Origin: Chimonanthus salicifolius
Taxonomy: Eukaryota > Streptophyta > Magnoliopsida > Laurales > Calycanthaceae
DNA length: 64,000 bases
NCBI GenBank assembly: GCA_013350335.1
Contig: CM023535.1
Location: 40,298,069-40,362,068 of the forward strand
Direction: 5' to 3'
Part shown: positions 1-12,229 of the stretch, in pieces
How positions within the stretch are numbered: position 1 is the first letter of the stretch
How the letters are laid out: every line of letters starts with the position of its first letter
Program-made: the position numbers and the translations under genes
Notes under the pieces: generated by a model
Databases searched by the model: none
Told to the model about the DNA's origin: nothing
The model's input: the letters and a program-made list of their open reading frames with translations, nothing else

Positions 1-2887
1 TCGACCCAGTCCCCCCATAAACTTAGCTGCTTCTCAGTTTATTTTTCTCCAAGCTTTCTGTTAAAGCTCTCATTAATCGTCCTCCTCATACTGTCATGAC
101 CAATGACAGGTGCTAATTAGCGCATATTTTGTGCTCCGCCATTCTCCAAAGTATGTGTAATTTCACAACCATATTTCTATCTCCCTAACAGCCTGCATGT
201 TAGTCTGTTTTACAAAATCCATGTAAACAATAACCATGAGATAGACGACAAAAATGCATCAAATTAGTATACATACTAAAATAAACCATATCATTTTATT
301 GATTAGAATGATCATTACATATGTTTTAGAAAGGGCGAAAAGAGGAGGGGGAGGGGAGGGGGGGGTGCTTTTTCAAGGTGCATAAACATGGGACAAGAAA
401 AACTAAGCTAAGCAGATTCTTCTAAGGAAGATGTTCAATAAAATTTACGAACAATCTATTTTCCGTGGAGTTTCTCGACAACCACCTTGACCTCGTCCAA
501 TCTTCAAGGTCATCCATCCCCCTTTCAAGGGAGGAGACTCTTTCATCAAGAGTGATATTCCTTTGTCGAGGAGATTGAAACTCTCTCAAATATACCTCAG
601 ACATACGTTCTGCATCTTCTTCGAGATCCTCGTTTATTATCACTTTTAGTTTAGCTCTGTAATCTGGTACAATATTTGAAGTAGGGGTCTTTCTGAGAGG
701 GGTACTCTTCTGAGCAGAGACTGTGGCGCTAGATTCGGGAACAACCCGTGCGAACCTAGGAGATCTCCTGAGGAAATGGGGTTTGGACTCAGGGATTTTT
801 CAGGTGGTCACAGACCGAGATTTAGCTATCTCATTTTTCAACATGGTTGCTAGGGAAGAGCTGACCAAGGATTTTCCGAACACTAAATCTCACAAACACC
901 GTGACACTCTTGCTTCTGGAAGTGAAGGAAGCAAAAGCCCTAAGGTTTTCAGGTGAGATTTTGCTTTGGAAGGTCCTAATGGCTGGTCTAGGTCATCGGA
1001 GGGGAAATGGAAATCGCAGAGCTTCAGTGGGAGGGAAAATGACGATTTCAAAATGTTTTGTCTTTTTCACATAAAGAGACCTTTTAACTTACTCTTTCTT
1101 ATTCACTGACTGGTCGTGACCAATGACCTGTCTGTGTCGACATGTCGATATGTAATCGACCTGCCTCCCCTTTATGTTTTCCCCCTTTCAGACAGTGTTC
1201 TGAAATCCAACAGTACCGACCTATCTGTTCCTCCGACTAGTCTATCCTTCGACTTGGGTTATGAAGGAAGACTGGGTATGTGTGTGTGTACTTGTGATGT
1301 TCATAGTTCTTCAAGCTTTGCTTATACACCTTTTAATGACAGTGTTGATACATACATTCACATAGTATTTATGCCATTTGAAGATTCAATTCATATCCTT
1401 CTGAAAGTAAGCACAAACCATGGATTACGGATCTCTTTTCTGGATCCAAATTAATCCAAGATTCTTGGACACATTAAATTAATCAATTTAAGTATATTGT
1501 TCAAGTGTGTGATATCATAAGATGAGACATTTCCAGGCTTTAGCAAGGGAAGGCATATATAAACATAATTCGTTCCACATAATGTACAAATTAATGTATA
1601 TTGGAATGAAACTCAAAGTACACTAGTCATACATTCATTTCCTGATTTGAGTACATTAAGCATACATGAATGAAGTATGACCCTACATACACAACTCTTA
1701 TGCCTTTTATCATGTTATTACCCAAAACATGATAAAATATTTTGCCATTCTTCCAAGGGAGCTTCAATTCCTTGAAAAGAGCTGGTACTTAAATGGATTA
1801 TTCGGCCATTACTTTTGGTAGGTCATACAAACTTAGAAATCCATTTAAGGGCATAAAGCATGTTTCATTCCACATGTCATTCACAAGTTTTAGAGCTTTG
1901 GAATGAAACACCACTGTGTATGTGTAATAAACTAGTTTTAATCACATACATACCCTATACATGAGGTAATGCACACACTACATTCATTTCCTAAAGATGC
2001 ACAAATCACATGGCATATGAAATGAAATTAGATAAGTATATTCCAATACAAGAATGTATACCAACATGTACAGACAAGTATCTTGTATAAGATCAATCCA
2101 ACAATCAAACAAGAACATAGATTGAAGGCAAGATACAAGGTGATTCAAAAAATATGTTTCAAATGTGAGTTCCTTTATATATTTGAACACGATCATTGTG
2201 AGACTTGGAATCTAAGTTCACAATCTAGTGTTGGCCTTTTCTTAAATCTGGTTAATTTTGGGTGCCTTCCCATTTGATCCTATTGTTCCACATTCCAGAT
2301 TTTGTACCATGATGTTGGTCTCTAAAACCTCTCGGTACATGGCCTTATAGGATACTTGGAGGTTATTACCTTCTTCAAGTTCCTTCCTCGGTCCTCTTCC
2401 TCTCTTAGAGGATACAACTTGAACTTTTTCAATGGATGAAATTGACCAATCACCTAAATTTTTTAGCTCACAAATTTATTGATAGGTGATGATATCCATT
2501 GGGCTACAAGAGACAATTTTCAATGGATTCTTTCAGCCCCTTTTGTTGTTTCATGTCTTTTAAATATTTTGACAGCATGTCATGAAACAACACTGATGAA
2601 TGCTACATATGTTTGGTTTTCATGCATAGCCTATTCATCACTTGTCCAAGCAGTTTTGGTCTTTGAGCTGAGTGGTCATGGAAGTTGAAAGTTTACCTAA
2701 TACTTCTTCCATAGGCACATACCACTTTCTCTTTACTCATTTCCAACTATGTTTTATGATGAAAACCTTTATAGTTCTTCATTCCATTTTACATAAAAAA
2801 CAGAGACTTGGAAATCTCATGGCTTTCTCTTATAGCCATTGTTCTAGCATGGATTAACTAGGATGGTTAGATCCTTTCTCAAGAGCG
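1..2887. other. Unassigned AT-rich region
   Basis: No recognisable gene. Short open frames exist on the minus strand at 422-643 (73 codons) and the plus strand at 723-956 (77 codons, with the readable stretch SFFNMVAREEL) and 1116-1454. I recognise none of them and see no supporting context. A purine/G-rich tract lies at 337-367. A GACCAATGAC-containing segment occurs at 93-114 and again, as a direct repeat, near 1110-1133. If the primer site at 2888-2904 is real, this region would be the decayed internal part of a leftward retrotransposon, but I see no gag or pol similarity. Confidence 0.4.
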
Positions 2888-2904
2888 TTAGGCTCTGATA
2901 CTAA
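2888..2904 (-). promoter_or_regulatory. Met-tRNA type primer-binding site
   Basis: On the minus strand this reads TTAGTATCAGAGCCTAA, one base from the common plant primer site TGGTATCAGAGCC that pairs with initiator Met-tRNA. It sits 1 nt inside a sequence ending TTTCA, as expected for the end of a 5' LTR. It marks a leftward retrotransposon whose LTR lies to the right. Confidence 0.55.
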
Positions 2905-2905
2905 T

Positions 2906-4197
2906 TGAAAGTTCTTATTTTTCATGTGTTTAAAAATTTCTTAATTTAAAGTGCAGCAGAATGTTTATCAAGAAATTTGTTTAGTGTGATAATTTCATTA
3001 AGTGATCACACTAAAATTATGACCGTTTGCATAAACTTTGATTATCGGTGCTTGTGACCAATGTATATAATGAGAGAATCAATATGCAAAGTGATGTGTG
3101 TTAAGAAGAGTACTTAAATACTAAATACAAACACACATAGATCAAACACACAAAAACTAATTTAAAGTGGTTTGATTAGCCAACCTACATCCACCGTTAG
3201 GACTCGCTCAACCTTGAGCTATCCTCAAAATCCACTAAGTGGGGACTTACACCCTCACAATTAGAGTAAAAATTCCACCTCACTCAATCGGCTTAGAATT
3301 TCACCCACCACTGTCGAATAGGAATTCCACCTATCCTGGTCAGGAGTTCCATCCACCTTTGTGCCTGAGACATCGCTCCAGAATTTTTTTAGTAGTTCCA
3401 GAGTACCTCCCCTTAATCCACTTCAGAACAAAGGTTTTAAATAAAATTAAAACCAAAAAGCACTTGCCTTTGAAGTTCTTCCTTCTGATGTGTGATTCTT
3501 CGAGATCCCACCATTTATACCGACGCTCCCCCTTGTAGCCGTCGTTTAGCAATCACAGTCCAAGGTGTCAAGGAAACTGGTTCTACCAAAGGTTTCCTAA
3601 TTTATGGTTCTCTCCTTCTCACTTTCAAACTCAATCTTCAGATTGGTTGTTTATAAGTTTTTATCCTTCCTCTCTCTCTCACAACTCAATCCATTTGATG
3701 GTTGTATTTGATTCCCCTAGTGTAAGCACAAGAGAGAGAGAGAGAGTGATCCTTCTGTTGACCCTTGTTAAACTCACTAATAAAGATGAGGGTCCAACTG
3801 ATCTATCTGAAAGATACCAACTGGTTGCGTTAGGATTGGTTTATATAGTGAAGGCAACCAGTTGAAGTAACAATAATGTACCGACAGGTCAGTCACACTG
3901 AGGGGTTGGTGACTAGAAATGTTACCGTTATAATTCCGACCGTTGTGCATTAATGCACTCCCAACAATAATATTATTTCTCAGTTGACATGTCGTTTATC
4001 GCCGATGGGTCAACACTTATGGTACCGAGGGGTCGGTCCACACGAGAGGCTCGTTCTGGTGCAAAACATGCTGATAGTAGTTTCATGTCTCGAAACATGT
4101 TACGCAAAATGACCTGTCGCCCTTTACCAAGGGGTCGGTCCTGGCTACTCTAGATCGGTTTTGAACAACTGATATGTCTGTTTTCTCGAGAGCCCAT
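2906..4197 (-). mobile_element. LTR-like region of a leftward, possibly Copia-type element
   Basis: The inner end is defined by the adjacent primer site. The outer end is not resolved and the region is cut at 4198 by the Athila-like LTR. It contains the segment around 3165-3215 (GTGGTTTGATTAGCCAACC, then CCTACATCCACC) that resembles sequence I associate with Copia LTRs; this assignment is from memory and weak. It also has a GA tract (3733-3746) and GACCNGTCGG-like motifs at 3880-4180 that recur near 42640-42830. No coding potential is seen. Confidence 0.35.
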
Positions 4198-7007
4198 TGT
4201 TGTTGTTTTAAATTTGTAATTCTCGCAAGCACACTGTGACACCCTGAACTGATGTGGGAAGAGTCTCACTATCGGTAAGGAAGGGTGAATGAGTAGGGGT
4301 TTTAAGAGGCCAGTCCCTCTTGACTAAGCATGACGCGTTTTGGGCCCAGGCCCAAAGGCAAAACCGTGTGGGTTCGAGTTGTGTGCGAGGCTCAACGCGG
4401 ACCATTTCTTGCTGAGTCAAGTCCTAAGTCCTATATTTGGGTCGAGTCGTTACACGCACAAACCATTCATAGTATAATATTGTGAGAGCGGGGTCGAACC
4501 CAATCGAAAATCTCAAAGTATATGAATTTAAATTAATTTCCTCTAAAAATTAATTATTTTTATTAAATTGAATCATTAAATGAGTTATGTATCTAACTTG
4601 GAAAATCAGCAAATAAGATGTGTGATTTCTTATTCTAATATGGTGAATCAACTTTTTATTTTAATCATGTTTAGGATTTTAAGTTACAAAATTATTTACA
4701 CATCTTCCTAACTTTAATTGAATGGATCTTTGAGAGAGAGAGAGTGATTTAAAAAAGAGAGAATCAAAGAATTAAAGAATGAATTTAATAAGTAAAGAGT
4801 GAATTAAAGAGTTACAGAATTAAAGATTAGATTTAAACAAGATTTTGGGTTAAAACAACTATTACACAACAAACATAAGATTTAACATAATTAAAAGACA
4901 GAAAATTAAATGCATGAAAATAAATGACTGAAATTAAACATGTAGTAACAGAAAGTGTGGTTGTTTGGAATAGATCATTCATCACCCAAAATATGTAAGC
5001 AAAATAAAGGCCTAGATCTGAAATTCACGTAAAGATCTAAAATACAATTCATACTTATTAATAAAACAAGATTCACAACTTTTAATTTAATTAATTAAAA
5101 CCTTAGTAATCATGATTCAAGTCTTACAATCAAGATCCTAACTATTGCATACGCTAATGTTTAATCAAATAAATAGAAGTTGTGTTCTTGAAATTAAAAA
5201 TAAAGTAATCATAAAAGTATTTTAAAAATTGGATGTTCTAGGGTTCTAAATGAATGTTATACTTTATTAAATTGAAGAATTAAAGTACAAGACTTTTCTA
5301 AATTAAATATGAGAAAGAAAACATAAAAGATAAAAAATCTACACTCTCACTTGTAAATTCGCATGGTGCTCCTTGTCTTCCTGTCTTTTACTCCAGCATT
5401 TAGTCATCTTGAATTCCAGGTCATGTTTGAATTTTACCCTTGGGGTAATGGGGTATTAATGGGTTTTGAAAAGAGTTGGATGGCTTGGATTAAGTCAAGG
5501 TTAAAGTTGGGAAATCAATGGATTAGATTGAATTTAAATGGGAATAGATGATGGGGATTAAAGCTTGGTTTTTAGGGTTACACAAAGAGGGTCACACGAT
5601 TTTTGTGTGGCTTTCCTTGGTGGCTAGGTCAAGGTGGAGAGAAGATGGGAGATTGGGAGAAAAATTAGGAATTGAATTGCTTTGGGATTGGGAAAAAACG
5701 TGTGAGATACTTGGGGATTGGATTATGAAGTGTGTTTGGATCTTAAGGATGTATCTAGATGGTTTTTACTCTAAGTGCATGGAGAGGTTTTAGGTTGCAA
5801 AAATCAGGGGATGATGAGGTGTGATATGCGGATGGAGGCTAGCTTTAACTACAAGTTGTTCATAGCTTAGGGTTTTATGAATGGAGGGCTTTGATTTAAT
5901 GGGTTTCAATCTAATGGTTCTAAGGTATTTTGGGTAAAATAATTATAAAAATGGGTAGGTGGTTGATGGAGGGTTTAGATGCATAGGTGGATCTTAAATG
6001 GATGATGAAATGCATGACCTAAATCTAAGGAAATGTGTGTATGTGATGGATGCATGTGGAGGCTCTAGGGTTTCTGAGAGATGAATGGGTAAATAAGATT
6101 AGATGACCTAATATCTAATGGCTAAGATGACTAATGCATGAAATGAATACAAGGATTAATAGGTGATGTATGGATGAACACTAATCTAAGGTTAAGATGA
6201 TAATGATGATGATGGATGACCTAGATCTAATGATAGATAAAAGGATGTGTTAGATTTGATGGTGGCTCTAAGGTTTGACCTAATTGGGTATGTGATATGG
6301 AAGGTTAAAGATCTAAGATGGGAGTTGGATGGAGTGGATGTGGAGTTGGGTTATGGGTTTTGGACATGGGTAGTTGGGTTGGACTTAGGTAAAATCAACG
6401 TGGACCATGGAGTTTATTAGTCTTGGGCTTTGGATTTGGATCTAGACCTCAACTTAGGCCCCACTGGAATTGGATTTGAGAGTTTGGACCTTAGTTGGAC
6501 TGAGCTTGCACACTGGCCTGGCCCAGAGTGTGAAATGTGCATGGGCTTGCATGTGGCTTGGCCCATTGAAGCTTTGTGAAGCATAGCTTGGCCCATTGAA
6601 GCTTTGTGGACTTGAACTGAATCTTGGCCCATTTGAACTGAGTCTTTGCCCAATGACTTGAAATTCAGATTTTGGCTCTTGGATTACAGCTTTTAACCTC
6701 TAGAATTAAATAATTATTCAGCCACTTTAAGTCTAAATTTTTTTAATTAATCATAGACTCATAACTGGATCTAGATTAATTAATTTATAAAAAAATCCTA
6801 GAAAGTGACATGAAATAATTATAATAATCCTAGGTGTTCTATTTAGAGCTTTAATCTTGCAATCTTATGTTGTATTAACTTTATTTTCCTGAATTTTCCA
6901 TATTTTACTATAAAACTGACAAACTACATTAAATGCATCATTATATACAAAATTGAGGATTAACTGACCCAATAATTAGGGGTAAAAATGTAATATTTCA
7001 GTGCTCA
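4198..7007 (-). repeat. 3' LTR of Athila-like element 1
   Basis: This is the reverse complement of 42858-45382 over its full length. On the minus strand it starts TGAGCACTGAAAT and ends AACAACAACA. It is about 285 bp longer than the other copy, mostly because of a 220-bp insertion at 4235-4454 and some extra sequence near 5830-5870. An 81-codon frame at 5548-5793 corresponds to a 73-codon frame at 44055-44276 in the other copy. It is only a shared open stretch within an LTR and I do not call it a gene. Left flank 4193-4197 is CCCAT; the partner target duplication cannot be checked because the other end is lost. Confidence 0.85.
4235..4454. mobile_element. 220-bp mini LTR-like insertion inside the Athila LTR
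   Basis: This block is absent from the matching position of the second Athila LTR (near 45345). Its plus-strand ends are TGTGACACCC and GAGTCGTTACA, so the termini are TG...CA and loosely inverted. Flanks are CACAC (4230-4234) and CGCAC (4455-4459), a 5-bp duplication with one mismatch. That fits a solo LTR of a small TRIM-like retroelement, or a small relative of the large TGTAAC...TTACA families nearby. Confidence 0.6.
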
Positions 7008-7026
7008 ATAAATACCCGAAACTCAG
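7008..7026 (-). promoter_or_regulatory. Polypurine tract region of Athila-like element 1
   Basis: On the minus strand this reads CTGAGTTTCGGGTATTTAT immediately before the LTR start TGAGCAC. Position and composition fit the second-strand primer of Athila/Tat elements, which commonly have a G-rich run a few bases inside the 3' LTR. The purine run is interrupted, as expected for an old copy. Confidence 0.5.
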
Positions 7027-9669
7027 ATTTTGCTAGTCCTCAAGCAAAACTAAAACTAAAAATAAAAATTCTAAAGACACAGAAATCCTATTCTAGACCA
7101 ACTGAATAAATTGAAAATCCTAGACTAGACCACTTTCGCTGGTACTCTCGATTGCATTTAACGTATGCAACACGTCTTTAAACCCCTAACTCACCACTAG
7201 TGGACGAGTTATAGTCTTGTGAGGGCTTTCAGTGATAATACCCACAAATATCAACATGTTTAACATGAACACAATGATCAGAGGTCTAGACATCGTACAA
7301 CTTTAAAATTCATTTTACAAGGCTTATACTTGGGGTGTAATGTGTGCTTAGCCAATATTAAAATAGACCTCCTTTTCCAAATAGACCCAAGTTTTGTTCA
7401 CACTGTTGGAAAATGCGCTTTGACTGCAAACCTCACTGGATGTATTTCTCGAAAAAATTAACACTCAGAGGTTTGGGTTCATTTTCTCTCAAGTATACGT
7501 GAGCAGAATTTATGTACTCAAAATCAAAGTATCTCACATTTGTATTAACAAAAACGGCTCATATCAAAGAATATGAATGATCTCATGAATATGTGCCATT
7601 TTCTTGAGAACGTGGAGTCAAATACAATCATTTTTCTTCCTTTATTCTCTACATGAAACACCCTATTTAGACCTAAGATCAACAGGACTTCTTTTTAGGA
7701 TGAAACGTGGCTTGGGATAGGGTCAAATCAAAGAAGGATATAAGGCTCTAAAAATATTTTGAATAGAAATGGTTAGAGGTCTTCATGAATTTGAATGGGA
7801 TATTGTTCCTCTAGTTTTCTTTTTCGGCACTTTTCAAAGTATTCTATTTCTTTATTTTTCTTTTCTTTTTCACATCCATCTTTTGGTATCTGGATGTTTC
7901 CCTTTTTCGATGGTATTTCCTTTCTTTTTCTTTTTCTTGTTCTTTTCTTTCTTGTGCCCTTATTTTTAGAGTACCATCCCTTCATTTTTCATCTCTAACC
8001 TTTTCTAAGAATAGGTGATGGATATTTTTTATTGGCACATACTCCTGGACTGGAGTTGGGTATGGTAAACATTAGTCAAGAAAGTAGTCTTACATAAGGC
8101 TCAACTGGGGAACTATCAAGATAAGATGACCAAGTATAGGTAGGCTTTTAGGCTCAAACGATCCAACAATGGCCTAGATCATATCCTAAGTTTCAACAGG
8201 TGGTTTCCTTGTTTTAAATAAATTCCAAAATAATTCAGATATAATAACTCAATTTTGATGGCGTTCTCAATAATATGACCAAGATGAAGAATAATGAGAT
8301 CAACAACGACTTATTTATGCTTCCAAAGAAACTAGAATTGACTTATAATTCTCAGAAGAAAAAAAAAAAAGCTCTAAAGGTCACTGGGTTAAGTCTCCAT
8401 TGGTATTCCTCTTATGATTACCTGACTCGTGAATATTTTTCTTTTTCAGACTAAACTTAATATGGCTGTATACAATGGTTTCCAAACATAAATCCTATAA
8501 AATCTTTCCAGAAAAAGTATGATATAAAGATCTCTATCTAACTATTAATGCTAAAAATGTGACTCTTTTTACGTCAGATTGTCAAGATGAATGCTTTTCT
8601 TAGACCTAAATTGACGGTCTTATTAAGTACCAAGGAGTCTCAACTTTCGCTTACTCTACTCTAAAATAGATTAAGTATGCATCTCTCTACCTAAGAAAAC
8701 TATGACTCGTTAACATCAGATTGTCAAGACGTTTATAGTCCCCTAAGTGAAAATCAATAGTTCTTTGGACACCAAGGAGTCTCAGTCTTTCTGAACTTAC
8801 TCTACCTTTGACTAAATCCAAATAAATCTGTCTATTTCAACTTATAGGTCTATACTTTGCTGCTGTCACATAACGAACTCCTTGATTAGATATTATTCCA
8901 CTACAATTCCCACGTCCACATCTGTGACAGATTCTTAGCCTCTTAGCTTTTCTCTTTACAGCCAGAGTGCTTTCAACCACAGAGAGGTCTGGGTTGTTCC
9001 TCTTGGATTTCCAACTTCCTCACCCTCATAGTTAAGGAAATGATTTTCCTACACAAGTTTGGGGGAACTTGTGTTCTAGACAGACACAATGCAAAAATGA
9101 AAACTCGACCGACTACGTATTCAGTGCTTTAACGTTTGCTGGTCACAAAGACAAAGATGGATGATTGATGCTGAATTTTTTTTAAGGGGTCTCACTTGTG
9201 AACTTACTCTCCCCTAAGAATTTTTATGAAAAATGAATGAATGACCTTAGTACCCCCAAACTCGAATTGAACATTGTCCTCAATGTTTTCTAATCTACAC
9301 TGGCCAGGTGCACACGAAAAAATATCTTAGAAAATGAACAAGCTAAATATGGGTTGTACCGTGGGATGAAATGACTGACTTCTAGGCTAGATCGACTCAA
9401 AAAAAAACTAGAATCAAGAAAAATAACAACTAGATTCTGACAACTCTGATGAACTTTAGACCAACTCAGACATAGACAATTGGAGTGGTGGGTCTGGGTA
9501 AAGATGATTGGGTAAGGGTAAATAGGATTGGGTTAAGATGCGTGGGTAAGGGTAAATAGGATTGGGCAAATGGGTTTGGGTAAAGATGAGCGGGTAAAGG
9601 TAAATTGGATTGGATAAATATGTGCAAATCAGTTTTGGTAAACTGGATCAATGTGTAGGATTTCCTTCG
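7027..9669 (-). other. Non-coding 3' internal region of Athila-like element 1
   Basis: About 2.6 kb between the integrase remnant and the 3' LTR. Athila elements often carry an envelope-like frame here; I see no such protein. Notable content: a T/C-rich stretch at 7815-7990 that opens frames on both strands through simple sequence only, A-runs at 8358-8370, and a minisatellite at 9490-9620. Confidence 0.5.
9490..9620. repeat. Short G-rich minisatellite
   Basis: Three to four imperfect units of about 34-48 bp, each with GGGTAAGGGTAAATAGGATT or a variant, then a GGGTAAAGATG-type segment. Confidence 0.6.
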
Positions 9670-10735
9670 TTCCTTCTAGAGTGTAGGGCTCTAAAAATGG
9701 TTTCAAACATTGACCATTGACTTTGAAAGCATGACCATTTTTATGATGCTCGATCTGGATGGCACCATATGGAAATACGACTGTGACGATGAATGGACCA
9801 GACTACTAGGATATCAATTTTCCAAGAAAAAGATGCAATCTAGAGTTGTACAATAGGACCTTTTGACCAACAGTAAACACTTTCCGGAGAATGTGTTTGT
9901 CATGAAAGATTTTCATTCTGTCTTTGTACTTTTTAGCCGTATCATAAGCTTCGTTTCTGATTTCTTCCAACTCAGCTAATTGAAGTTTTCTGAGTTGTCA
10001 AGCTGAATCTAGAGCAAAATTGAAACACTTGATGGCCCAATAGGATTCGTGTTCAATTTCGACTGGAAGATGACAGGCCTTTCCATACACTAAACGATAG
10101 GGTTACATTCCTATGAGTGTCTTGAACGCAGTTCGATAAGCCCATAGTACATTAGTGAGTCTGGAAGACCAATCCTTCCGAGATGGATTGATCGTCTTCT
10201 CAAGGATATGTTTGATTTATCTATTTGATATTTCCACTTGTCCACTTGTTTGAGGATGATAGGGGGCAACTACTTTATGAATCACACCATATGATTTCAT
10301 CAATTTTTCAAATGGGCGATTACAAAAATGCTTACCACCATCACTGATGATAGTTCGTGGAATTCCAAATCTCGAAAATATTTTTTCTTTCAAGAAACGA
10401 GTGACAACCTTGTGATCATTGGTTTTGCATACCTCTACTTCTACCCACTTAGATACGTAGTCAATTCCTACGATGATATATAGATTGCCAAAAGAGTTAG
10501 GAAAAGCTCCCACAAAATCAATGCCCCAAACATCGAAAAGTTCGACAATTAAGATTGGGTTTAAAGGCACTATGTTCCAGCGGGATATACTTCCTAATTT
10601 TTGACATCTATTGCATGAAACACAGAAGGTATGGGTATCACGAAACATGGAGGGCCAGTAAAATACACACTGTAAGATTTTTGCAGTTGTCTTTTTAGCA
10701 CTGAAATGGCCTCCAAGATTTTTGCAGTTGTCTTT
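9670..10735 (-). pseudogene. Integrase domain of Athila-like pol (degenerate)
   Basis: Ty3/gypsy integrase inserts element cDNA into host DNA. A clean 143-residue frame lies at 10217-10648. It holds the second half of the HHCC zinc finger (CVSCNRCQK), the first catalytic Asp in WGIDFVG, the second in ISDGGKHF, and the glutamate region [15 protein letters not shown]. Upstream, around 10650-10735, the frame continues with the [16 protein letters not shown] lead-in; its 22-bp core (AGATTTTTGCAGTTGTC...) is duplicated at 10674 and 10718. Downstream of the EISNR residues there is a stop, but readable C-terminal blocks ([32 protein letters not shown]) run to about 9670 with several more stops. The enzyme cannot be made intact. 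Product lines follow the Athila integrase order. Confidence 0.85.
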
Positions 10736-10744
10736 TTGCTATAA

Positions 10745-10985
10745 GAATTTGATATTGAAATTCAAGACAAAAAAGGTTCTAACAATGTGGCAGCAGACCA
10801 TTTGTCTAAGTTAGTAACTGAGATCACTGAAAATAATCGTCCTATCAGGACTCTCCTGACGAGCAACTCATGTCTTTTTCCCAAGTACCATGGTTCACAG
10901 ACATTGTCAATTATCTTGTGACTAGTCAAATGCCTCCTCATTGGAGTAAACAAGATAGAGTTAAATTTCTGACACAAGTCAAAAA
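10745..10985 (+). pseudogene. Inverted pol segment (RNase H-integrase linker)
   Basis: This block codes on the plus strand while all flanking pol codes on the minus strand. The frame begins DIEIQDKKGSNNVAADHLSK, the typical linker that follows RNase H in Athila-type pol. After a frameshift it continues with readable matches to the PWF.DIVNYLV and MPPHWSKQDR region. The neighbouring minus-strand RNase H stops at about 10990, exactly before this linker should appear. The simplest reading is a local inversion of about 240 bp after insertion. Confidence 0.75.
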
Positions 10986-10989
10986 CACA

Positions 10990-11680
10990 ACTCTTTTAGG
11001 TGGGACTTAGCATCTTTCTTAGAAAGAAGATACTTGAGTGCAGTGTGATCTGAATTGATAACGACCTTCAAACCCACTAAGTAAGATCAAAATTTGTCTA
11101 GTGCAAATACAACTGCTAACAACTCTTTTTCAGTGGTGGAATAATGAAGTTGATCGTCATTCAATGTTTTGCTAGCATAGTAGATACCATGGGGTAATGT
11201 GTTCTTTCTTTGTTCTAACACGGCTCCTACTGTAAAGTCAAAGGCATTGCACATAATTTCAATAGGTACAGACCAATCAGGTGTCACTACGATTGGAGCA
11301 AAAATGAAGGCAGTTTTCAAATTTTCAAAGGCTATGACACATTTTTTATCAAAATTGAAAACGGCATCCTTAGTCAGGAGTCTACAAAGAGGTCTTGATA
11401 TATCACTGAATCCTTTGATAAACCTTCTGTAAAATCCAGCATGACCTAAGAATAACCTAATCTCTTTAACAGTTTGTGGTTTTGGTAAATTAGAGATTAG
11501 GTTAACCTTGGCTTTATCCACTTCAATTCCTTTTTTTGAGATGATGTGCCCAAGTACTATGCCTGATTTCACCATAAAGTGACATTTTCCCAATTGAGTA
11601 CTAAGTTCTTTTCTTTGCACCTCACTAACACAAGGGTAAGATTGCACCTGACTAACACAAGGGTAAGATGGAGCAGGCAC
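10990..11680 (-). pseudogene. RNase H domain of Athila-like pol (degenerate)
   Basis: A 197-residue frame spans 11087-11680, and readable sequence continues past one stop to about 10990. The first part is the reverse transcriptase connection (GKCHFMV, VLGHIISKKGIEVDKAK, FLGHAGFYRRFIKGFS). The RNase H part has the acidic residues expected for RNA cleavage: Asp in CNAFDFTVGAVLEQ, Glu in TTEKELLAVV, and Asp in INSDHTALKYL after the stop. A 27-bp tandem duplication near 11632-11690 (ACACAAGGGTAAGAT twice) disrupts the join to the reverse transcriptase frame, which is in another phase. Confidence 0.85.
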
Positions 11681-12198
11681 TAGTCAAAAGTTGATCCAAA
11701 GATTGAGAAGTCGTCCATAAAAACTTCCAGGAAACGTTCTACCATGTCGGAGAAAATCCTGATCATGCACCTCTGAAAGGTGGCAGGTGCATTATACAGT
11801 CCAAAAGGCATACAACGATAGGCGAACATACCGAATGGACAGGTGAATGTTGTTTTCTCCTGATCCTCAAGAGCAACATAGATCTGGTTATAGCTGGAAT
11901 AACCATCAAGGAAACAATAAAACGCATGATCGGCTAAACATTCAAGCATCTGATCAATGAAAGGAAGAGGGAAGTGATCTTTTCGTGTAGCAGTGTTCAG
12001 CTTTTGGTAATCAATACAAACTCTCCAACCCGTTTGAACGCGTGTTGGAACTAACTCATTTTCCTCATTTTTTATTTCCGTGACACTAAACTTTTTCGGG
12101 ACAACTTGGATTGGACTTACCCATGCACTATCTGAAATTGGGTAAATGATTCCAGCTTCAAGAAGTTTCAAAATTTCAGCTCTCACTACTTCCTGCAT
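11680..12198 (-). pseudogene. Reverse transcriptase domain of Athila-like pol (fragment)
   Basis: Reverse transcriptase copies element RNA into DNA. The 172-residue frame carries the standard blocks in order: LLEAGIIYPISDSAWVSPIQVVPKK, then RVCIDYQKLN, FPLPFIDQML, CFLDGYSSYNQI, FGMFAYRCMPFGLYNAPATF, and the active site FMDDFSIFG (a YxDD variant common in Ty3/gypsy). The frame ends soon after the active site because of a frameshift into the RNase H frame, and upstream sequence is out of phase. Lengths and block order are otherwise normal. It is a fragment of one decayed polyprotein and not a separate gene. Confidence 0.9.
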
Positions 12199-12229
12199 TG
12201 CTGGATTTAACCGTCTCTATGGTTCCCTA

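Noticed and set aside
5548..5793. Frame shared with 44055-44276
   Set aside because: Both copies lie within Athila LTRs; the frame matches only because the DNA is duplicated, and LTRs of this type do not encode proteins.
7769..7998. Phe-rich and Lys-rich frames on opposite strands
   Set aside because: Caused by a T/C-rich simple-sequence tract in the Athila 3' region.
11199..11432. 77-codon plus frame
   Set aside because: Shadow of the minus-strand RNase H coding region.
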